From Episyrphus balteatus (Eukaryota; Arthropoda; Insecta; Diptera; Syrphidae): a stretch of 64,000 nucleotides of DNA. The position numbers and the translations under genes were made by a program. The DNA is taken from the NCBI RefSeq assembly GCF_945859705.1, contig NC_079134.1, positions 71,156,323 to 71,220,322 of the forward strand. The letters run 5' to 3'. The notes under the pieces were generated by a model. The model made no database searches. It saw only the letters and a list, made by a program, of their open reading frames with translations, and had not been told where the DNA came from. Shown here piece by piece: positions 57,060 to 64,000 of this stretch; positions within the stretch are counted from its first letter, which is position 1; every line of letters begins with the position of its first letter.

Positions 57060-57099
57060 ATATTATGTAAATGTGTTATAAATTATATAACATATAATA

Positions 57100-58441
57100 C
57101 AGTAAAATAGGGAGAAAAAAGGGGTAAATCTCGGAATGAATGTTAGTAGAAATTTTTTTTGCTCAATATCTTCCTTTTGCCATTCTATAACATATCTCAA
57201 AAGTCTAGAAAAATCTCATAACCGCTTGTCGCGATTTCAAGGTCAAATCGCGAAATGGAGATTTTCAAAATTAGCAGAAATAGGCTATGGTATTATATAC
57301 ACATATGATACATGATGTCAAGGTATTTTTTAATGCTGATTCCAAAAAATCTAAAATCAGACAATCTAACGTCTCTGGAAAAAGTTATACCTGTATTTCA
57401 TCTGTCAACTCATATTATTATAACAGTTGCAAACTTACTGCCGAAAAACCCTTAAAAGTTATGGTAGATGAACCAAATTTTGCATGAAGATTTTAGAATC
57501 CATCATTATTAAAAATCAAAACAATCCATTAAAAAAATATATATACCTACGAAATAATGGTATTTTTTGATGGAGGGGCAAATTTTAGGATATGTACTAA
57601 AGAAGATTCTTGTTCATCTTAGGAATAAGTGCTAATAGGCTAATTTTTTCATTTTAATCTTTGTTTGGATATTCTTTAACTACCCTCAAAAATCTAAAAA
57701 AATCTCATGTCCGCAAGTCCTAATTTTCTTGGTTTGAAGATAAGGTGCAGATTTGAAAAAATTGAAAAACTACACTTCAGATATTTGTGTCAGATCAACA
57801 TGAATAAGGTGCATTACTTTTCAGAGATGGTCAGGTTGACTTGTTTGTGAGTTTTGTTGGAATAAGTGTTAAAAAATACCTTTAAATCATGTCGCTTATG
57901 TTGGTATACATATACAAATTTAAACTTTTCTTATTAATTTTTTAAAATCTGCACCTTATTTTCAAACCAAGAAAATTAGGACTTGCAGACATGAGATTTT
58001 TTTAGATTTTTATGGGTAGTTAAAGAATATCCAAACAAAGATTAAAATGAAAAAATTAGCCTATTAGCACTTATTCCTAAGATGAACAAGAATCTTCTTT
58101 AGTGCATATCCTAAAATTTGCCCCTCCATCAAAAAATACCATTATTTCGTAGGTATATATATTTTTTGTAATGGATTGTTTTGATTTTTAATAATGATGG
58201 ATTCTTAAATCTTCATGCAAAATTTGGTTCATCTACCATAACTTTTAAGGGTTTTTCGGCAGTAAGTTTGCAACTGCTAATTTGGAAAATCTCCATTTCG
58301 CGATTTGACCTTGAAATCGCGACAAGCGGACATGAGATTTTTCTAGACTTTTGAGATATGTTATAGAATGGCAAAAGGAAGATATTGAGCAAAAAAAATT
58401 TCTACTAACATTCATTCCGAGGTTAAACCCTTATTTGACTG
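57100..58441. mobile_element. 1.3-kb foldback element, CAGTNAAATA ends
   Basis: The ends are CAGTAAAATAGGG (57100) and inverted CAGTCAAATAAGGG (ending 58441). The arms are nearly complementary over most of their length: CTCGGAATGAATGTTAGTAG, CGCGATTTCAAGGTC, and ATGGTATTTTTTGATGGAGG with its inverse. The axis lies near 57780. No coding sequence and no clear target duplication. It begins 40 bp after the Gypsy LTR. Confidence 0.85.
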
Positions 58442-58643
58442 GATTATAATATTTTATGTTGAATTAATGATAATTTGACCAATTAATTGAACTATTAAGT
58501 TTATGTTGAATCGGGCTTTTTTGGTCTTTTCCTTCCAGGGTTGCGAGTTTATGAATTAAAAAAACACTAAGTCATATTAATTGATGTTTGGGCTTAAATG
58601 ATCCGTTTGGTAGATGCAATTAATTAAATAAAAAATTAATTCA

Positions 58644-58697
58644 TATTTTACCCAACGTTTCGCTAGTATTTTCCAGCTTCTTCAGGGGTAATATTTA
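58644..58697 (-). ncRNA. Minimal hammerhead-like motif of Penelope element
   Basis: On the minus strand: TTACCC, CTGAAGA, GCT..AGC as stem II, GAAA, then CGTT and GGGTAA closing stem I. The core matches the hammerhead pattern (the U7 position is tolerant, so CTGAAGA is acceptable). Stem III is almost absent (GAAACGTT). This is the very short helix III described for Penelope hammerheads, which act poorly as monomers. The plus-strand phrase ACCCAACGTTTCGC is its usual visible mark. Confidence 0.65.
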
Positions 58698-58974
58698 TTA
58701 TCTTTAAAAACAAATTATAAAAATTGTGGTTTTAGTACCTACTATGTCTATTTTTATAAAATCAGTTGAAAAAAGAAAATCATACATTTTATTTTAATTA
58801 TTTAAATTGTTAATTATTTGGTCTATTGCACTTACTTTTTAGAATGAATTTTGAAATTTACATTATTTTAAATAAATTAACATTTAATAAACAACACATT
58901 AATAATTTAACATTTATTGGACAACAAAACTTAAGCCTAATATCACTTTTTATCACAGATCAATTGTTGTTACT

Positions 58975-59211
58975 CATGGTATAAAAAGACAAGGTATGAT
59001 CATTAGAGCCGCCATCTTACAAAATGGGGTAATAGTGTTTTGACGTTTGGCATTTGGCAAAGTCAAAAGCAACAACAATTTCAAAGAAAAATTTGTTTAC
59101 AACAACAATTTCAATGGGCTGGGCTGTCAAAACCTTAAGTAGCCATAAGTTTTGATAGTTCTCGATACTGAGTTTTTTCTAATGATCATACCTTCTTTTT
59201 TTTATACCATG
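58975..59211. mobile_element. MITE with 9-bp duplication GTTGTTACT
   Basis: CATGGTATAAAAAG begins at 58975 and the inverse ends at 59211. Arms of about 33 bp include GGTATGATCATTAGA. GTTGTTACT flanks both ends (58966-58974, 59212-59220). It is nested in the Penelope 3' flank. Confidence 0.9.
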
Positions 59212-59250
59212 GTTGTTACTTATGGCAACACTATATATCGAGCTGATATT

Positions 59251-59697
59251 AGGTGTGTTTTTTATTACCACTGGTCTTAGCTGGACAAAAAAAACGCAAT
59301 CGGGGCTAAGCAATTAACATGTTAAATGCAACAACACTTTAGCCCCTTGGGCTTAGTTGTTTAGCCCGGAGAATTCTCTGGGCTTAACTTTTTCAACAGA
59401 TTTAAATCTGTGTTACCAAATTAACTTGTTCGTAAATTGTTTAGAATTTGTTTAAAAACATCAGAATTGATGTTTGGAATGACAATTATTATTTTAAATA
59501 TTTATTTAATAGTTATTTAAACTTTTTTTCTTCAAAAACACACAAGAAACCCCAAAAGCGAAAAATATGACAACTTTATATTTTTTTGTGTCAGCTGATT
59601 TCGGAACATTTAGTATGCAGTGCTGCCAATTTTTCTCGCTAAGCCCCGAGGCGTTTTTTTTAACCAGTTAAGACCGGTGGTAATAAAAAACACACCT
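59251..59697. mobile_element. MITE with AGGTGTGTTTTTTATTACC ends, ATT duplication
   Basis: AGGTGTGTTTTTTATTACCA and its near-exact inverse bound 447 bp. ATT flanks both (59248-59250, 59698-59700). The related Penelope tails at 45560 and elsewhere supply the uninterrupted site (GATATTGTCTAG), confirming the 3-bp duplication. Confidence 0.9.
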
Positions 59698-59720
59698 ATT
59701 GTCTAAGTCTTCTTTATGAT

Positions 59721-61517
59721 TCATTGTTGTTGTTGAATTTGTTGTATTCGCAAACTTTCCAATGTATAGCGGGTGGTGGTGCGGTTTTCTTTATCCAATA
59801 TTGTTACATTGACAAAGTCTGCGAGATGATCATTATCTATCATATGCTGCGAGAGTGCTGAAGCTGATCTCTTCTTTCTTATGTCAGCTTCATGTTCTGA
59901 TAGTCTTATTGCAAGCTTACGTTTTGTTGTACCTATATATACCATGTTGCACATGTTGTTGTTGTTGCCTTTGCATGGTATTTGGTATACTACATTATGC
60001 TGATCTGTTTTTTGTGTGGGTGGTTTTGTTTTTGTAAATATTGAATTTAAAGTGTAATTAGCTCTGTGTGCGAAACTGCATTTTTCTCTATCAAATGGTA
60101 TTGTTTTGGTTAGAGAGCTGTTATCAGTTAGACGTGGAATGTATGTTAAAGAGTAATATCTAGGGTTGCCAGATTTTACTTTTTGTGTTATTATTTGGTT
60201 ATTTTTGTTTTGTATTAGGTGTAGTTTATTGTTAATTAGTTCATTGATTATTGTGTTCGGGAAATTGTTCATTTGTAAAATTGTTTTTATTTTTATGATG
60301 TTTTCTTTATGGTAGATGTTATCACTTATATCTAACACCTTATTGATGAAATTGGTTGCTGTATTTATTTTGTATTTTATTGGTTGGTACGACATATAGT
60401 TAATCATTCTTCCTGATGAGATTGGCTTGGTATACCAGTCAAAGAAGATGTTGTTGTTATTTCTTATGAGTTTTATTTATTTTGTATTTTATTGGTTGGT
60501 ACGACATATAGTTAATCATTCTTCCTGATGAGATTGGCTTGGTATACCAGTCAAAGAAGATGTTGTTGTTATTTCTTATGAGTTTCATCTCAAGGAACGG
60601 AAGTTGGTTGTTCATATCTGTTTCTATGGTGAAGTTTAATTTCGTATGGTATTGGTTTAGGGTTTCCATTATTATTTCGCTGTCTTTCTTTTTGATGATT
60701 GCAACCATATCATCAACATATTTAGCTATGAATTTTATTTTTATGTTTGATTTTTTCAATTTATCTATTGCTTCGTCTAGTAGATGGTCAAGTACAATGT
60801 CGGCAATTGTAGGGGATAATGGGTTTCCCATAGGCATGCCGAAAGTTTGGCTATAGAGTTTTTGATCGTATTTGAAGTTATCTGTTAAGCAGAATTGTAG
60901 AATTTTTAGAAAATTATTTTTAAGGTATTTTGGTGTGGGTTTTAAGAGTTTCCCAGTTTTTTTTTATTATTTTTATGGCGGTGTATGTCGGTATATTGGT
61001 GAATAGTGATACTACGTCGAATGATACTAAGATATCTTCCTCATCCAATGTTACTTGTTTGATTTTGTCTTTTAGTATAATATGAGTTTTTAACATTATA
61101 ATCTTCAGATACCAAAGTTTTCAGGATCTGACCAATATGTTTGGATAAATTATAGCACGGAACATTAGTTGATGCTGCTATTGGTCGTAATGGCATGTTA
61201 GGTTTATGTATTTTTGGAAGTCCGTAGAAAACAGGAGCTGATGCTACAGAACAAAAAAGTTGTTCTTTTTGTCTGGAATCAATGATGTTTTGTTTAAATA
61301 ATCCATTTACTATTTCATTATTATTTTTTTGCAAATTGGTTGTAGGGTCAGTCCTGATTGTTTTATAGGTGTTTTTATCTTCGAGGAGTAGTTTCATTTT
61401 ATGGTTGTAATCTTGTTTATATAGGATAACTGTTTTATTGCCTTTGTCTGCATTTGTGATGATGATCTCATTTTTATGTTTTTTGATGATGTTTTTAGTT
61501 ATTGTGAAAGTTTTCAA
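59721..61517 (-). pseudogene. Penelope RT/GIY-YIG polyprotein, multiple lesions
   Basis: The N-terminal piece (61517-61041) has ADKGNKTVILYKQDY and GLPKIHKPNMPLRPIAAS, both Penelope RT signatures. The next RT motif SFDVVSLFTNIP lies in another frame near 61010. The catalytic piece (60837-60457) has GMPMGNPLSPTIAD and AKYVDDMVAI. The C-terminal piece (60407-59721) holds the endonuclease: VVYQIPC, then CNMVYIGTTKRKLAIRLSEH, with the later conserved E near the end. Frameshifts lie near 60960 and 61085, and a 112-bp tandem duplication breaks the frame at 60363-60586. It is not functional. Confidence 0.88.
60363..60586 (-). repeat. 112-bp tandem duplication inside Penelope ORF
   Basis: ATTTATTTTGTATTTTATTGG.. 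to TTCTTATGAGTTTT appears at 60363-60474 and again from 60475. Length 112 is not a multiple of three, so it shifts the frame between RT and endonuclease. The copies are nearly identical, suggesting recent origin or an assembly artefact. Confidence 0.92.
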
Positions 61518-61560
61518 AATAAATTTTTCTCTTTGTGTATTTTTTATTTTTCTTTTAAAA

Positions 61561-62423
61561 TTTAAAATTCTGTTTGATAATGTGGATCTAAGTCATAAGC
61601 TACTCTTTAACTTATGAATTCAAAAATATTTAGTCCATAAGCTTTTTTAGATTTGAGAATTGAATAATATTCAATTCATAAGCTTTTTTTGAATCTTGAA
61701 TTCAAGAAGTACGCCATTCAGAAGCCCTTAAGAATTCGCGAATTAAAAAAAATCTAATTCATAAGCTAGTTTTGAATTATGAATTGAAAATATATTTAAT
61801 TCATAAGCTATTTTTGAACTGTGAATTGGAATAATTTCACGGTGTTACAAAAATGAGGTTTTAAAATATACGCGTGCGGAGACCTATCAGGTTTTGTAGA
61901 GCTAGTCGCACTGAATACGAAACGGTATTTGAAAATCCCCTAACACCCCCAAAATCTGGAGTTACGGGCAAAAAACGGTTTTTTGGACCTTCACCCATTG
62001 AAAAAATTCTAGCTTCGACAATTTTTTACCCATTTTCGATTTTTTTACAGTTTCTGATAGAAGATAAATATACCTTTTTAACAATGTATAAAACATGTAA
62101 CTCGGTTAAACCACTTAGAATTTATAAGATGTCAAAGTTCAAAAATTCAATTTTTTTTGTCATTTGCCCAACTTCGGCATCAATTTAAAGTATATGTTTT
62201 CGAAACAACATGCTATTTAAAAAATATATTCTAAAACTATATCTATTTCCCAATTGATCGAGGTATTTTTTATGAAAATCACTTCAAAATTGGCTTAGAA
62301 AAAAATTTTTCGATTTCAACCCAGATACAGAAATTCGAACTTTTAGGTATAGAACAAAAATGTTGTTTCGGCGGCTATGTGAAGTTGGCACCCCCAAATG
62401 CAAATTTTTTTTTCAAACCTATA
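61561..62423. other. AATTCATAAGCT repeats and unassigned DNA
   Basis: 61590-61840 has at least five imperfect copies of (T)AATTCATAAGCTTTTTTTGAA in alternating palindromic form, spaced 50-60 bp apart. From 61850 a phrase GTAGAGCTAGTCGCACTG leads into the satellite. The frame at 61874-62188 has no recognisable domain. Confidence 0.55.
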
Positions 62424-64000
62424 TGGTTCGATTGCCCAAGGTTAGCCCAGGATAGCCCAAGATTTTTTTTCGTTAGCCCACCCTTAGTTTTAAAATTATA
62501 ACGGAATTATTTTTTTCCACCTCAAAAATCACAAAAATAAACTTTTTTTTATTCTGTGAAAAAATTGTAGGTTTTGCACTGTGGTTCGATTGCCCAACGT
62601 TAGCCCAGGATAGCCCAACTTTTTTTTTCTTGATTGCACTGTTTTTTCAGAAGATACAACAAAAAACTTTTTTTCATATCAGAAACCGAAAAAATTAAAA
62701 TGTTTTTTTCCTGTGAAAAAATCCTTAGTTTAAAACCGTGGTTTGTTTGCCCAACGTTAGCCCAGGATAGCCCAACTTTTATTTTTGCTATCGTAAGCTT
62801 AGTTTAAAAATTATAGAAGAATTAGTTTTTATTCACCACACCAAAAAAAAAGTACGTATACAACCTCAGTGACCCTTTTTTTTGTTCAGTGTAAAATTTA
62901 TCCTTTTTTCGTTTTTCCTCAATTAACCATTCTAATTCCAACTAATTACATCACTTTTTTTCGTTAGCCCACCCTCAGTTTAAAAGTTATAACAAAAAAC
63001 TTTTTTCAAAGTACCAACTTCTTAAAAATCAAACTTTTTTTTTTCAGTGTAAAATTTATCCTTTTTTCATTTTTCCTCAATTAACCATTCTAATTCCAAC
63101 TAATTACATAACTTTTTTTCGTTAGCCCACCCTCAGTTTAAAAGTTATAACAAAAAACTTTTTTCAAAGTACCAACTTCTTAAAAATCAAACATTTTTTT
63201 TTTCAGTGTAAAATGTATCCTTTTTTCATTTTTCCTCAATTAACCATTCTAATTCCAACTAATTACATCACTTTTTTTCGTTAGCCCACCCTCAGTTTAA
63301 AAGTTATAACAAAAAACTTTTTTCAAAGTACCAACTTCTTAAAACTTTAAATTTGTTTTTTCAGTGTAAAATTTATCCTTTTTTCATTTTTCCTCAATTA
63401 ACCATTCTAGTTCCAACTAATTACATCACTTTTTTTCGTTAGCCTACTCTTAGTTTAAAAGTTATAACAAAAAAACTTTTTTCAAAGTACCAACTTCTTA
63501 AAAATCAAAATTTGTTTTTTTCAGTGTAAAATTTATCCTTTTTTCATTTTTCCTCAATCAACCATTCTAACTCCAACGAATAACATCACTTTTTTTCGTT
63601 AGCCCCCCTCAGTTTAAAAGTTATAACAAAAAACTTTTTTCAAAGTACCAACTTCTTAAAATCAAAATTTGTTTTTTTCAGTGTAAAATTTATCCTTTTT
63701 TAATTTTTCTTCAATTAACTATTCTAATTACAACTAATTACATCACTTTTTTTCGTTAGCCCACCCTCAATTTAAAAGTTATAAAAAAAACTTTTTTCAA
63801 ATCACCAACTTCTTAAAATCAAAATTTGTTTTTTTCAGTGTAAAATTTAGCCTTTTTTCATTTGTAATTGATGTAGGTAATTAGTTGGAATCAGAATGGT
63901 TAATTGAGGAAAAATGAAAAAAGGATAAATTTTACTCTGAAAAAAACAAATTTTGATTTTTAAGAAGTTGGTACTTTGAAAAAAGTTTTTTGTTATAACT
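62424..64000. repeat. ~158-bp satellite array, inverted near the right edge
   Basis: The phrase TTTCGTTAGCCCACCCTCAG recurs near 62961, 63119, 63278, 63436, 63596 and 63753 (steps 157-160). Upstream, a variant with ATTGCCCAACGTTAGCCCAG recurs at about 62424, 62581 and 62739 with the same step. Units contain TTATAACAAAAAACTTTTTTC, CAGTGTAAAATTTATCC and CTCAATTAACCATTC. From about 63860 the unit runs in reverse to the window end, so the array continues beyond it. Confidence 0.92.

Larger units (their letters stand above)
58644..61560 (-). mobile_element. Penelope-like retroelement, broken
   Basis: RT and GIY-YIG endonuclease coding pieces occur in Penelope order on the minus strand. The 3' flank extends to a hammerhead-like motif at 58644-58697. 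Two MITEs (58975-59211, 59251-59697) are inserted in the 3' flank. The N-terminal part of the ORF is missing. Short tails of the same family occur at 45493 and 50056. Confidence 0.85.

Noticed and set aside
61874..62188. 104-codon open frame
   Set aside because: It overlaps repeat sequence leading into the satellite and has no recognisable domain or conservation signal.

Overview
This is AT-rich, transposon-dense eukaryotic DNA. The only host-gene sequence I can support is two short exons at 7195-7447 (+). They encode a signal peptide and the start of a first immunoglobulin domain resembling insect DIP/lachesin-type neuronal adhesion proteins. Together with GTAG/TACC microsatellites, an errantivirus env fragment, a jockey-type LINE and a Penelope-like element, this points to an insect, perhaps a fly. 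If the gene continues off the right edge, the remaining ~56.5 kb is one intron packed with nested mobile elements.

Layout. 1-7.2 kb: a decayed hAT transposase (from 1372) broken by three later insertions. 7.2-7.45 kb: the host exons. 10.67-16.05 kb: a young Gypsy/Ty3 element (-) with 293-bp LTRs differing at one base, a 4-bp target-site duplication (TSD), an open gag-PR-RT-RNaseH frame, and integrase in a second overlapping frame. 17.2-19.26 kb: a Transib-type element with CACAGTG ends and a 5-bp TSD. 21.6-23.1 kb: a 3' errantivirus remnant (env C-terminus, LTR) abutting a hAT transposase fragment. 24.3-29.4 kb: duplicated and mosaic segments. 29.4-33.7 kb: a frameshifted LINE (-) that has lost its 3' end.

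34.9-49.5 kb is a field of non-autonomous DNA transposons: hAT, Mutator-like, mariner-like, TTAA-target and a second Transib. Many boundaries are proved by TSDs. 49.6-51.65 kb holds two retro-inserted units: one with a 15-bp TSD, and a 307-bp tandem/inverted array with an 11-bp TSD. The array carries complete hammerhead ribozymes and is the most unusual object in the window. 52.06-57.06 kb: a dead Gypsy/Ty3 element (+). 57.1-58.4 kb: a 1.3-kb foldback. 58.6-61.5 kb: a broken Penelope-like element (-) with RT, a GIY-YIG endonuclease, a hammerhead-like motif downstream and two nested MITEs. 62.4-64 kb: a ~158-bp satellite array that flips orientation near its end.

The genes are not a pathway. 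They are layers of insertion whose order can be read from nesting. All calls are by eye from the sequence; no searches or folding were run.
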